This document shows, piece by piece, positions 35,405 through 44,641 of a stretch of DNA of 64,000 nt. Origin of the DNA: Hymenobacter sp. YC55 (GTDB lineage Bacteria; Bacteroidota; Bacteroidia; Cytophagales; Hymenobacteraceae); contig NZ_JARNTX010000013.1 of the NCBI RefSeq assembly GCF_029433095.1, forward strand, positions 34,422 to 98,421, written 5' to 3'. Every line of letters starts with the position of its first letter. Positions within the stretch are counted from its first letter, which is position 1. The notes beneath the pieces were generated by a model. That model saw only the letters and a list, made by a program, of their open reading frames with translations, had not been told where the DNA came from and did not search any database. A program made the translations under genes and the position numbers.

Positions 35405-35896
35405 CTATTCCCTTACTGCCCTTTCCGGGCCAAGAAGGTCCGGTAGCGGAAAGCAACACACGCTGCTTTTGGCCTGTTGAGAACACCCCGGATATATTCT
35501 TGCTTCCTTCTTCTTCGGATGAATGGTAGGGCCTAGCGCGTTTTGTCGAACGCCTGAAGGAAGGGAAAGAGTTGTATCTAAGTCGCCTTCGGTAGTAAGC
35601 ATATCGGTCCGCGCGGGCACGCGGTAGGGTTGGTTGTTCGGCGAGGGGATCTTGACGAGCACATAGCGCGCGAACTGGTCTTTAACCATGTAAGCCTGGG
35701 AGGCACGGACCATCGCATCTTGCTGTTGAGTGGGCCGGAGGACGGCCATCGTTCGCGGAACATCCAACTCCTGGGGAGTGGCGGGAAAATGAACCGCGAG
35801 TTGCGTATCCACCTGGAACAGATTCCAAGTGAGGTCAGGTCCGAAAGCGCAACAAAAAACGAAGAGCAGGCCGAGAAGCTGAGTAGGGCGTTGCAT
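35405..35896 (-). CDS. Hypothetical secreted protein, C-terminus possibly corrupted
   Basis: 163 residues. It starts with a hydrophobic segment (LLGLLFVFCCAFG), then LAVHFPATPQELDVP and FARYVLVKIPSPNNQPYRVP, a plausible small secreted domain. From about residue 105 onwards the composition changes (LPSGVRQNALGPTIHP, then CCFPLPDLLGPERAVRE), which suggests that a frameshift or truncation has replaced the natural end. No family recognised. Confidence 0.5.
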   Translation of the reverse strand: MQRPTQLLGLLFVFCCAFGPDLTWNLFQVDTQLAVHFPATPQELDVPRTMAVLRPTQQQDAMVRASQAYMVKDQFARYVLVKIPSPNNQPYRVPARTDMLTTEGDLDTTLSLPSGVRQNALGPTIHPKKKEARIYPGCSQQAKSSVCCFPLPDLLGPERAVRE

Positions 35897-36148
35897 GCCT
35901 CAAGATAAAAACAAGGGCGAATACGCTGCTCTACGCCGCAGCTACGTCTTCCTAACCCCTGTAAACCGAACGGGCCTCGGTAACCGTCGCAACGACCGCT
36001 TGGACGGTTGTTTAACGCACAATTGTAAGGTGCCAATTGGCTCGTAATATCTACTCGAGCACCATGACAGGGCCTTGTCACCCCTTATTTTGGCAGCCGT
36101 GGTGTTCTAGCGCTGACCGCGTAGCCAAGCAGCAGTTCCACCCGGTAG

Positions 36149-36577
36149 CTAGATTTCATACACGTCCCTTTTCACAAGGCGCCACGTGCCCCTGTGTACG
36201 AGCGTAAACTGGCCGACAACGCCTTCAATGGGAAAGCCAAGACGCACCTGCGCGCTATCCCGGGTTAGGTGCACGAGTTGGATGGTCAGAACCGGCTTTC
36301 GCTTTTCGTCCTGCTCCTCATCATAGACCAGCGGAGCGCTCTGGTTGAAGGTTAACACCACTGACCGCAATGCGCGCAACGTCTGCTTATTGTAAGTGGG
36401 AGAGGGAGTGAACCGGAAATACATCCGGTCTTTTCTATTCGTATAGAAAGCAGTAAACCCGGTCAGCTCCTCACAATTAATCACTTCATTGACTACTGCC
36501 TGAACAGTTTCTCGAGGAAGGGCAGGGGTCGCCTGATACCCGTTCAAGAAGAGAAAAAGGGCTAGAATACGAGTCAT
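36149..36577 (-). CDS. Hypothetical secreted protein
   Basis: 142 residues with a short hydrophobic N-terminus (MTRILALFLFLNGYQA) consistent with export. The rest is an alpha/beta domain: ETVQAVVNEVINCEELTGFT, MYFRFTPSPTYNKQTLRALR, KPVLTIQLVHLTRDSAQVRL and LVHRGTWRLVKRDVYEI. The final strand pattern (-H-G-W-L--R) is like the end of small nuclear-transport-factor-2-like or immunity-type proteins, but no assignment is made. It lies in an island of small unassigned genes. Confidence 0.6.
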   Translation of the reverse strand: MTRILALFLFLNGYQATPALPRETVQAVVNEVINCEELTGFTAFYTNRKDRMYFRFTPSPTYNKQTLRALRSVVLTFNQSAPLVYDEEQDEKRKPVLTIQLVHLTRDSAQVRLGFPIEGVVGQFTLVHRGTWRLVKRDVYEI

Positions 36578-36707
36578 TGCGGGGGCCTGTACAATCTATT
36601 TGGCCAGCTAAAACTACAACATAAGCCAAAAGACTTCTTATAGAGCCCACGTACCTGCTCGCACTGGTTATGATACGCAGACTATAAATCGGGCGTCGCT
36701 TCACGGC

Positions 36708-36995
36708 CTACCACCCGCTGGCCCACCAGAAGAAAAACAACCCGAATAAGAAGGGAAGGCAGACCAACAGACCGAAACCCCATCGGTACCACGGCCCCAC
36801 TTGTCTAACTACCAGCAGGTAAGCGCCCAGGGAGAGGAGCGGAGAAAGAAGCGATACCACAACAAAGAGGTCGTTGTACGGGCGGATAAACCCCAAAGAG
36901 CTAGCAAGGGGGTCTGGAGAACATATAAAACAAAACTCCACGACACAGCAAAGTGCGCAACCTGATATAGTTAATAAAGCGAATGCTTTACCCAT
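36708..36995 (-). CDS. Hypothetical small membrane protein
   Basis: 95 residues with three predicted membrane helices (about 5-22, 41-61 and 71-92, the last FGLLVCLPFLFGLFFFWW). No motif recognised. It is in the leftward group of small genes at 35.4-37.7 kb. Confidence 0.55.
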   Translation of the reverse strand: MGKAFALLTISGCALCCVVEFCFICSPDPLASSLGFIRPYNDLFVVVSLLSPLLSLGAYLLVVRQVGPWYRWGFGLLVCLPFLFGLFFFWWASGW

Positions 36996-37186
36996 CCGAT
37001 TAAGAGCCTTTAAAGTACACAGCTTATGGAAATGGTCCGCACTCGGAGTGATTTAGCAAATTACCAGCGAAGGTTTGCATAATGTAACTCAACCGTAACA
37101 TCTGATATGCCACTGTTCTTAAAATGATAAATGAGTAGAAAACCTACTTAGCGTCTTCTAGCAGCGTTGGAGCGGGTCTAATTTGT

Positions 37187-37696
37187 TTATAGGTCCCGAT
37201 GGACTGCTATAAGTTTGTTGCGGTAGAAGTCAATGAATACCACTTCGGGATCGTAAAATACGTTCTCGTGAAACTCGAGCGTATCGCCTTGCGGCGTCAC
37301 TTTACAGCGCCGGCGTAGGTCATCCATAACCTTACCTGGTACATAGCGGTGGAGCAGCGAGTCCAAGCTCTCCACAGGAGGACAGTTGCCTGTTTTAACG
37401 AGCACCCATTCCTGGGCAAACCGGGTGAAAGCACAAGAGTGTAGGGCGTTTACCTGTGATTGCGAAATTAGAGAAGAGAGCGTGAGGCGCGTACTATCGC
37501 CGCGACGCAGCGCATCGAGGTAATAGATACCTCCCTCCGAAGCCGGATTACGCTGGCTGTACGCGCGGATCTCAGCGAGGACGCGCGGGTGCTCCAGCAC
37601 AGCAGACGCATCGAGTCGAGTCGATGGAGTGGGTTTTTCTGGACTACAGCAACTCAATGTAGCAAGTCCTATCAGGAGCGTATAAGCCTTAAACAT
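37187..37696 (-). CDS. Hypothetical lipoprotein
   Basis: About 169 residues from ATG 37696 (MFKAYTLLIGLATLSCCSPE), which gives a clear lipoprotein signal (LATLSC). The 18 codons upstream in the long frame disrupt it. The mature part is mainly helical and contains LASAVLEHP-type segments (DASAVLEHPRVLAEIRAYSQ), SSLISQSQVNALHSCAFTRF and a final FYDPEVVFIDFYRNKLIAVH. No family recognised. Confidence 0.65.
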   Translation of the reverse strand: MFKAYTLLIGLATLSCCSPEKPTPSTRLDASAVLEHPRVLAEIRAYSQRNPASEGGIYYLDALRRGDSTRLTLSSLISQSQVNALHSCAFTRFAQEWVLVKTGNCPPVESLDSLLHRYVPGKVMDDLRRRCKVTPQGDTLEFHENVFYDPEVVFIDFYRNKLIAVHRDL

Positions 37697-38110
37697 ACAG
37701 TAGTCGACGATGCACGAGCAGAGCCATGAAATTAGCTGAGGTATTCTCACTAAAGTTCTAGCTACAAGGATCTGAACCTAAACAATCAAAACCGTTATTA
37801 TTCCGAGATCAGTCCGATAGCAATTATTGCATCATAGAATGAAACTCAGGAAGCAACAGACCTTTTGAGACTTACCATTTGTTCTTAAAATCCTATTTGC
37901 TCACGCTAATAATAACCCTTAGCTTTGAATTTGTGAAATGTACCTCTTCCGCGCATTTCGAAAACAAGTACTATTAGACAATGAGCGCCTCGGTACCTGT
38001 TACCGAGGTGCAGCTAGTCGGTGAATGAAGGGGCGTGCTTATAGGTGCTCCACTAGCTTAGAACCCTGGCATTCGCCCACTTAACGCAATACTCTCCCAC
38101 TATCCCTCTT
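37697..38110. other. AT-rich intergenic region with hairpin
   Basis: 414 bp between divergent genes. It contains a hairpin at 37986-38011 (CCTCGGTA paired with TACCGAGG, extended with one mismatch) about 100 nt before the next gene, and a TTGTTCTTAAAAT motif near 37877 that recurs in the island. Confidence 0.45.
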
Positions 38111-38863
38111 GTGAAAAAAACGGTTACCCCTTTTCTCTGCACCGCCGCCCTGTTGCTGGCGGCAGCCCCGGTCCACGCCCAGGCCACCTTCCGGATCGGC
38201 CCCCAAGCGGGCCTCAACCAGTCGTTTGGCAATTTCAACTACCCCGGGGACGACTATAAGAAAGTGACCAACGCCTCGCGCAGCGGAGCCGAGGCAGGCC
38301 TGGTGGCCCAGGTTGGCTTAGGGACCCACTGGGCCCTGCAGCCGGCCGTGCTGTACGCCCAGAAGGGCTTTGCCTTCGAGGAAGATGCCTACGATGCGCC
38401 CTACGATTATACCTATCACGGGGAGTATCGCTTCCGCTTCAACTACCTGACGGTGCCCCTCAACTTCGTCCACCACTCGCAGGCCGGGGGTCAGGGCTTG
38501 CAGGTGTTCGCCGGCCCCTACGTGGGGTTCCTGCTCGGGGGCCGCTACAGCTCTTCCCAAAGCGGCCGGTACGGGCGGGGCGGCGCTACCCGTGGCGGAT
38601 CCACGGCGGGGGACGTGAAGGCCGGCGATACCTATGACAACCGCCCCAACCGCCCCTACGTCTCGCAGGGGGTAGACGTGGGCCTGCAAGCGGGCCTGGG
38701 CTATGGCTTTGCCCGAGGCCTGCAAGTGCAGCTCGGCTACAGTCAGGGCCTGCGCAACCTCGGCGCCAAGTACGCGCCCGGTCTGACGAGCGACGCCCCA
38801 CCCACCTACCGCACCCATGCCTTCCAGTTGTCGTTGGCCTGTTTATTCGGCCCCAAGAGCTAA
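38111..38863 (+). CDS. Porin-family outer-membrane protein (PorT-like beta-barrel)
   Basis: 250 residues with a GTG start at 38111 directly preceding KKTVTPFLCTAALLLAAAPV and the signal cleavage HAQA. The barrel shows IGPQAGLNQSFGNF, GLVAQVGLGTHWALQPAVLY, FNYLTVPLNFVHH and LQVFAGPYVGFLLGG, typical of the outer membrane beta-barrel PF13568 (PorT) family. A Gly/Arg/Ser-rich loop (YGRGGATRGGSTAG) interrupts the strands and is probably surface exposed. It ends in a strand AFQLSLACLFGPKS. Function unknown. Confidence 0.85.
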   Translation: MKKTVTPFLCTAALLLAAAPVHAQATFRIGPQAGLNQSFGNFNYPGDDYKKVTNASRSGAEAGLVAQVGLGTHWALQPAVLYAQKGFAFEEDAYDAPYDYTYHGEYRFRFNYLTVPLNFVHHSQAGGQGLQVFAGPYVGFLLGGRYSSSQSGRYGRGGATRGGSTAGDVKAGDTYDNRPNRPYVSQGVDVGLQAGLGYGFARGLQVQLGYSQGLRNLGAKYAPGLTSDAPPTYRTHAFQLSLACLFGPKS

Positions 38864-39130
38864 AGGCTACCGTTCCTCGCCTCCAACAGCGCTATCAGCG
38901 GGGCGGATACGAGAAAGGCAGGAGACGGAAAACTGGTCGGCTAAGCAATGTGGCGGAGGATCCTGACAACAGAGGGCGCTGCGGGCCGCCAAAAATGCTT
39001 TACTTAGGGCGCCCTACCGCTCTGCCCGAAGCAGTTGCTCCCGAGGCCATCGCGACCCTCGCCGGAGGGTCGCCCCAAAGCAGGTGGCCTCGTGAGCCCG
39101 CGCGCCCGGTAGCTTCCTCATTTCTGTACG

Positions 39131-39352
39131 TTGGCCATGGATTTCTTCGACCTGATCACGATTGCCGAACAAGACCTGGATTTGCTCAACCCCGCGACCC
39201 CGGAAAAAGTCCTCGCCGTGGGCGCGCTCTTGGCCCTGCCCCCCGGCGCCCGCGTGCTCGACCTGGGCTGTGGGCATGGGCACCTGCTGCGCAGCTGGGC
39301 CCACGCCTTTGGCAGCCGCGGCGTGGGCGTCGACATCCGCCCCCAAGCCTGA
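39131..39352 (+). pseudogene. Class I SAM methyltransferase, N-terminal fragment
   Basis: 73 residues: MAMDFFDLITIAEQDLDLLN, then ARVLDLGCGHGHLLRSWAHA with the SAM-binding motif I, and VGVDIRP (motif post I), where the frame ends at TGA 39350. The normal protein would continue for about 150 further residues. At the break, sequence of an unrelated family begins (next feature), so the rest was lost by deletion or recombination. Confidence 0.65.
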
Positions 39353-39573
39353 CGACGAAGCCACCGCGTTTTGCTACGGCACGGCCACCCACTACCTGCC
39401 CCAAGCCACGGGGGGGAACCTGTGGACGGTGGTGGGCACGTACCGGTTTCACCTCGTGCGCTCAGGCGCGGACTGGCAGGTGGATCAGCTGACGTTCCGC
39501 CTCATAATACCAAGACGGCAATTTAGAATTGCCCCATCGGGCCAGCGAGCGGGTGCGCCAGCACGCCCCGTAA
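39348..39573 (+). pseudogene. SnoaL/NTF2-like protein, C-terminal fragment
   Basis: In another frame than the methyltransferase and starting at the same junction: DDEATAFCYGTATHYLPQ, TVVGTYRFHLVRSGADWQVD and QLTFRL. A one-base shift near 39505 then gives YQDGNLELPHRASERVRQHA and a stop at 39571. The pattern (G-Y-F-L-R--DW-I----) is the end of the SnoaL-like/NTF2 fold. N-terminal half absent. Confidence 0.55.
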
Positions 39574-39937
39574 TCGGCAGGGGGAAGCGAACAGACGGGA
39601 AAGGAACGGGGCCGGTCTGGGAAGTCACTGCCCTACTAGGTTTTGTACTGTTTCTTAAACGGTAGTCGAGTAGACACTACGAGCCAATTGGCGCCTTATA
39701 GTACGGCGTTTCTAAAATGACAATTAACATAGTACATATTTAATACAAATCTTGGCAACGCTTAGCAGTGAGCCGTTTATCAACTATTCAGGTTGGGATA
39801 CCTCAAACACTACAGGACAACCGTTCCTAGTTTTCCATACATTCCATCGTAGGCTTGATCAAGTGAAGGTTTGCTCTTCATTCAACTAGGCTTCTTGCTT
39901 ATCTCTAGCCTAACTCTTCTCTTTCTATCGTCAACTA
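39574..39937. other. Intergenic region
   Basis: 364 bp, AT-rich, no gene or repeat recognised. Confidence 0.4.
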
Positions 39938-40348
39938 ATGAAGGCATTGCTCAAAGCGCTATCCCTTGCCGTTGCTCTTCATTTCTGCTGCTCTCCTGTC
40001 TCTCACGCGCAAGGAGATAGTACTTCGCGAAGTGGAATGCTTTCTAAACTTGAGGTTGCGTGTTGGGGCACGAAACGAACTATTCACGTCCCTCGGGGCC
40101 ATGCCGCACCCCAGTATAGCTGGTATGAAGAAGGCTATTATCTGACGCTCAGGTATCCCGACAACAGCTATATTTTCCTGCTATACGGGGGCAATGCGGT
40201 GCTCATTCTTCCCAAAAAACGAAAGAAGAACCGCTACTACCGCCGCGAAAGTATAGCCGGGTGCTGCCCACTCATCTACGCGGAGGTTACGGCGGAACAA
40301 CTACCGGTTTTCGAGCAAGCGTTTAATGCCTTTACTAGTAAAAAATAA
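39938..40348 (+). CDS. Hypothetical secreted protein
   Basis: 136 residues with a signal peptide (MKALLKALSLAVALHFCC, cleaved after SHAQ). The mature part holds two strand-rich stretches (SWYEEGYYLTLRYPDNSYIF, LLYGGNAVLILPKKRKKNRY) and ends with a helix (TAEQLPVFEQAFNAFTSKK). No family recognised; it resembles small immunity-like proteins in size only. Confidence 0.65.
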   Translation: MKALLKALSLAVALHFCCSPVSHAQGDSTSRSGMLSKLEVACWGTKRTIHVPRGHAAPQYSWYEEGYYLTLRYPDNSYIFLLYGGNAVLILPKKRKKNRYYRRESIAGCCPLIYAEVTAEQLPVFEQAFNAFTSKK

Positions 40349-40591
40349 GCAACCTCAGCCTTCCCTTCAGGACACTGCTTCGTTGCTCCAGGTACTATAA
40401 AGCCTCGTGGTTGATACGGCTGATTGCCTAACATAGATGAGCGTTATTCGAGCCATAACGCCTTACAGTCTACCGTTCAAGAAACGTTACGGCTGTTGAT
40501 CGCTGCTTATTTCTCCTTCTGAAATGAGCCTATGCTTAGCTTTGGGCAACCCTGTTCTCAAATCACTTAGCAGCCGATTAGTAGCAAACCG

Positions 40592-41068
40592 ATGCTTAAA
40601 CTCTATAAACGCACAGACACCTCCTTTTACTATTGGGAAACCTGGGAGGAAAGCAAAAAGACGGCGGTCATTCATTGGGGAGTAGTCGGAGAGCACGGCC
40701 AAGACAAGGAGGTGAAGTCTAAAACGCCTTCTGGCTTTCGAGAGCAGATCCAGCAGGAGATCAACCAGTTACTCGAGGACGGCTACGAACCGGTAGAACG
40801 CGACAAGCACTACCTCTTGCTCATTGAATTTGTCGTGGAGGGCATGGGGACTGCGGAAGACCTAGCCAAGAGAGCACGCTTACAAGCGCGCCTGGATGAG
40901 ACCTTAGGCTGGACGGGCTTAGGCCATTGTGATGGGGGCAGTATAGGCAGTGGCAGCATGGATGTCTGCTGCTTCGTAGTCGACTTCGCCGTAGCCAAAC
41001 AGGTGATCGAAGATGACCTGCGCGAAACCGAGTTTGCGACTTACTCTCGGATCTATCAGGAAGAGTAA
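40592..41068 (+). CDS. Hypothetical WGR-like protein
   Basis: 158 residues, no signal peptide. The N-terminal half (LYKRTDTSFYYWETWEESKK, HWGVVGEHGQDKEVKSK) has the spacing of a WGR domain: an aromatic-rich strand, then W-G-x-x-G. The second half (ARLQARLDETLGWTGLGHCD, GGSIGSGSMDVCCFVVDFAV) is a conserved-looking unit often seen joined to WGR in small bacterial proteins of unknown role. WGR domains bind nucleic acid in PARP-type enzymes; none of that chemistry is present here. Confidence 0.65.
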   Translation: MLKLYKRTDTSFYYWETWEESKKTAVIHWGVVGEHGQDKEVKSKTPSGFREQIQQEINQLLEDGYEPVERDKHYLLLIEFVVEGMGTAEDLAKRARLQARLDETLGWTGLGHCDGGSIGSGSMDVCCFVVDFAVAKQVIEDDLRETEFATYSRIYQEE

Positions 41069-41319
41069 CTGGCCTAGGTCGCTTTCAGGGATTTGCTATT
41101 TTACTGAGCATAGGTGAGCGCAAAAAGTACAGAACTACCTGCATCTCAATAGCACAGGAAAGGCTCGGATTAGCACTAGGCTAGTCCGAGAACAAATCTT
41201 ATCCTATAAAATGTCAATTGAGGATTAAGATACAGTTGTGAGTTAAGGCAAGACTTTTAGAAACTTAGGGCCGGGGAGGATGCCCTTACCGAGGAGCATT
41301 CTCCTGATTGACGCTGTAG

Positions 41320-41538
41320 ATGCTGGAACGAGACTTTCTCTTTTTCTTTGTTACGCCGCTCGGACTGTATGTGCTGGCGAGCCTGGTGTTGTGCTATCAT
41401 CTCCATCGACGCACTTCTCGGACGATTGGGCAAGCACTTCTACTAGGGCTCCTGTTACTCGTCGGCTTCGGAATGTTAGTGGGCATTCTTGGGATTTTCT
41501 TCCTTGCTTTTCACCCCATGGATCCACACGGAACGTAG
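41320..41538 (+). CDS. Hypothetical small membrane protein
   Basis: 72 residues with two predicted membrane helices (about 7-27 and 38-65) joined by a basic stretch (HRRTSRT). Coding status rests on the ATG and the membrane pattern only. Confidence 0.45.
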   Translation: MLERDFLFFFVTPLGLYVLASLVLCYHLHRRTSRTIGQALLLGLLLLVGFGMLVGILGIFFLAFHPMDPHGT

Positions 41539-41757
41539 CCTTTTTGCCGGTCTCCGTGAGCAGCGTACAGCAGAGCCGTCATGAAAGGACCTCTTGATTT
41601 ATAAGACCTTGCAGTCCACCGTTCTTAAAATAACAAATGGCTCATAACGTACACTCAAGCATTGTTCAACTAATGTGACGCGCTAATTCATACGTTGTAG
41701 AAGGAAGTTAGCAACTTATAAAGTGGCTTGCACTTCATTCATACCACATTTCATTGA

Positions 41758-42174
41758 ATGAGGTTAGTACTTTCATATTTCTACCTGTGCCTGATGGAAA
41801 TAGAAATTGAATTTTTAGTCGCCGTCCTGCGCCAATCGCCCCAAGGCTCGTTGTGGCGCCTTTCGAAAGACTCGTGGGAGGAACTGCCGCGCGTGCTTGA
41901 GCCGGACTTACTTCATAGCCACGAAGCTTATTGTTGGCATGTGTGCATCACGTCTGCTAATCGCGAGCGACTCTTGGCCATGACGGAGGTACATGAGCTA
42001 CCAGAGAAAGTGGTGCATATGTCCATCACCACAGCTCAAGGACACACTTTCTTTCGAGGCCTAGACCACTTGGATACCATCATCTGTGATATCGGCTTCC
42101 AAGATCTAAGACGGGTATGCAGTAATTTCCCTAGCCTAGAGCTAAGCATCGTTAAGATGGAAGGTTCCTTATGA
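41758..42174 (+). CDS. Hypothetical protein
   Basis: 138 residues; a second ATG at 41794 (MEIEIEFLVAVLRQSPQG) removes a hydrophobic start and is equally likely. It is soluble, acidic alpha/beta: GSLWRLSKDSWEELPRVLEP, CWHVCITSANRERLLAMTEV and FFRGLDHLDTIICDIGFQDL. No motif recognised. It is followed by a small-gene region without clear operon structure. Confidence 0.6.
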   Translation: MRLVLSYFYLCLMEIEIEFLVAVLRQSPQGSLWRLSKDSWEELPRVLEPDLLHSHEAYCWHVCITSANRERLLAMTEVHELPEKVVHMSITTAQGHTFFRGLDHLDTIICDIGFQDLRRVCSNFPSLELSIVKMEGSL

Positions 42175-42388
42175 CCCTCTCTCTTCACATGCGCTTCACA
42201 GACACTTTTTTGAACCCTGCTCCTGTCAAAGTACCACGATAGTCGTAGCGACCAAGCGGCTATCAAATACCACTTTTTCAAGAGTGCGCTTATAACAAGC
42301 ATTATATAAATCAAATTTTCCAGGAATATGTATGCGATTAAGCGGCGCTGTATCTTGAAAATAATAAAAAAATGGCTTACTACTTTTA

Positions 42389-42742
42389 CTAAGGGTATTC
42401 TACTATGTCGTATCTAGTTACGACCGAGTCCTGATCAAGTTGAAATAAGAGGCTTTTAGATGCTATGGGATCTATATTGCTTCCATATTCTTCTTCCAGC
42501 AGATAGGTAATGTGGATCTCGCCCGAGGTAATCTCCTTTCCCTGCGGCTCCCCTAAAAGGGCTTCTAACTGGGTAGACGACAAGCCGATCAGCTGATGGT
42601 GCTGGAATAAATCAGGTAACAGGCTGCTACGGTTCACATAGACCATATCATCCTTTTCTGCCTATTTGGTTGGCGTGAAAGGGGGATTGGATGAACAGCT
42701 ACTAACAACAGAAAGCAGCGCTAAGAGAGCTAGAATTCTCAC
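42389..42742 (-). pseudogene. Small lipoprotein split by an in-frame TAG
   Basis: Read from a GTG at 42742, the frame gives a lipoprotein signal (VRILALLALLSVVSSCSSNP), then PFTPTK and a TAG at 42664-42662. It continues in the same frame with AEKDDMVYVNRSSLLPDL and LIGLSSTQLEALLGEP, a segment like the BamE/SmpA start, to a stop at 42389. The 85-codon downstream frame is therefore the mature part of an exported protein that has lost its signal by a nonsense codon. A sequencing error is possible. Confidence 0.6.
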
Positions 42743-42936
42743 GTGTAGGAAGTGTCCGAAAAGTAAATGCTAAGTCAACCAAGCGGCCTAATTTCGATGG
42801 CTAGCTTATTGCACACGATGCAGCACAATAGCAGGCTCGCTCTACTCATCTAACTGTTCGTGGAGCAGATAATGGAACGCGGCCGCTCCGCTATGTACGG
42901 GAGCAACTGCGGGAATAGAACCCGCGCGCGTTGCGC

Positions 42937-44022
42937 TTATTTCGGCCACTTGTAGGCGTTAGCCCAGGCATACAACGCATCTACCTCAGCGCTATGCTCT
43001 TTCAGCCAGTCACGCGCATACGCCTGCTCGGAATCTTGCATATGAATAACATAGGAAAAAGCTTTGGTATGGCCTTTCTTCTGCATTTCCGAGAAAAACG
43101 GCGCATAGTGCGTCCAGGCTAAACCGGTGGCTCCTTTTGAGGGAAGGAGTTGCTGGCAGAACAGGTCAAACCGGAAATTGTAGACCTCCACGGGATTGCT
43201 GGCCAGTTCGGGGGGTAGTTCATTCACCACCCCTAGCAGCGTGAGCATCATTTCCTTGGAGGCGAAATTGTCGGCTCCTTGCTTGCTTCCTTTCTTGGGT
43301 TTTTTAGCGGCTTCCACTTGCTCAGTGGAGATGGAAAGGACCGTAGCACCCCCTTCTTTCTGCTCAATACCCTGTTGCATGAGCGTATGCAGCCGGGCCA
43401 GGTTTTCAGCGGAGCGTTTGCTGTTGGGCTCGAGCAACAAAAATTGGGACAGCGCCAGAATGGCCGGAATACGATTACCCTGATCCAGCATGCTTAGGCC
43501 CCAACTTAGATTGGAGCTGGCATGGCCCGGGTTGGCCTGCACGGCTTGCTGAAAGCTGCGCTGCGCTTCCTGCGTCTTGTGCAGGCTGTGTTGCGTAACA
43601 CCCAGGTTATAGAGCAACAGAAAGTAGTTAGGATAGTGCTCCAGGCCCTGCTTGTACACCTGCTCGGCCTCTTCACTCCGTTGCAGCGCGTCGAGGCTGT
43701 TGGCGTACGTAGCGTACAAATTAGGGCCCGACTTACCAGGCAAGGCCAAGGCTTCCCGGCATTGACTTACGGCTTCCTCGTACTTGCCAAGCTGATGGAG
43801 CGTCATGGCCAGTTCGGCTTTGGCAACCACGTTATTTGGCTGCAACGCCAGTGCCTGCTGATATCGAAACACAGCGGCTTCATAACGACCCGTATCGTAC
43901 AGTTTTACGCCTTCGGCAATCAGCTCTGTGGCCGAGTTTTTATCAGGGGTAGTTTGCGCTAAGGTTCCGAGAGGCAGGCTCAAGAGGGCGGCCAATGCTA
44001 CCCGGGAGGCAATACTTCGCAT
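42937..44022 (-). CDS. Secreted TPR-repeat protein
   Basis: 361 residues. The signal peptide (ALAALLSLPLGTLAQ) is followed by at least four tetratricopeptide repeats, e.g. GRYEAAVFRYQQALALQPNN, GKYEEAVSQCREALALPGKS, EEAEQVYKQGLEHYPNYFLL and EAQRSFQQAVQANPGHASSN. The C-terminal third (about 240-361) is not TPR: NPVEVYNFRFDLFCQQLLPS and AFSYVIHMQDSEQAYARDWL. This type is frequent in Hymenobacter. It probably acts as a periplasmic or surface protein-interaction module; partners unknown. Confidence 0.85.
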   Translation of the reverse strand: MRSIASRVALAALLSLPLGTLAQTTPDKNSATELIAEGVKLYDTGRYEAAVFRYQQALALQPNNVVAKAELAMTLHQLGKYEEAVSQCREALALPGKSGPNLYATYANSLDALQRSEEAEQVYKQGLEHYPNYFLLLYNLGVTQHSLHKTQEAQRSFQQAVQANPGHASSNLSWGLSMLDQGNRIPAILALSQFLLLEPNSKRSAENLARLHTLMQQGIEQKEGGATVLSISTEQVEAAKKPKKGSKQGADNFASKEMMLTLLGVVNELPPELASNPVEVYNFRFDLFCQQLLPSKGATGLAWTHYAPFFSEMQKKGHTKAFSYVIHMQDSEQAYARDWLKEHSAEVDALYAWANAYKWPK

Positions 44023-44245
44023 AAGGTGAACAATATAAATTAACAGAGCATTATAGCAGACGACAACTAGCTACTTACAGACCGCAAAGAATGGTGATTT
44101 AAGAATAGTAAAATTTCCGGATACCTAAAGTTCGCGTACATTCTTTTACAGAATCAACCACACCACATTCACTGGCTGTTGACAGACAATCAGGTACATT
44201 ATACCCTAAGTCTGCCTGTTCGCATACGGCTACCGCGCATAATTT

Positions 44246-44641
44246 TTATTGCCAATAAACAAGAAAAAAGATGGCACTCAGATAAGTCCAAAGCAAGGAA
44301 AAGATGAGGTGAATAGCCGTTTCGAATCGTTTTCCTCGCCATAGTTCTGTGGAATAACCAAAGAATTGCACCAGCAACCTGACCAGCCAAAACAGCCCTA
44401 AACCGAAGGCGATTTTGCGGCCCAGAGGAGTGCCTATTAACTCCGCGGCGCACCCTAAGCACAGCAGCCCCATGAGCAGCACCATCAGAGCAATGAAGAG
44501 CGTATGCACATACACCATTTGCCGATTGATTAAGCTGAGCGGTTTTAATTCGCCTGCCCAATCGAAGTAGCGCGGGAAACCGGCGTGGAGCAACGCCAAC
44601 AACACCAGCAAGCCCCCAATCAGCCTGAGTTGCCCTTCCAT
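44246..44641 (-). CDS. Hypothetical membrane protein, last gene of a four-gene operon
   Basis: 131 residues, four membrane helices (about 7-25, 44-68, 78-100 and 109-130), conserved-looking LSLINRQMVYVHTLFIALMV and FGYSTELWRGKRFETAIHLI. The start codon directly follows the TAA of the methyltransferase gene. In four-helix small proteins of this operon type (also found with DUF2071 genes) function is unknown. Confidence 0.75.
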   Translation of the reverse strand: MEGQLRLIGGLLVLLALLHAGFPRYFDWAGELKPLSLINRQMVYVHTLFIALMVLLMGLLCLGCAAELIGTPLGRKIAFGLGLFWLVRLLVQFFGYSTELWRGKRFETAIHLIFSLLWTYLSAIFFLVYWQ

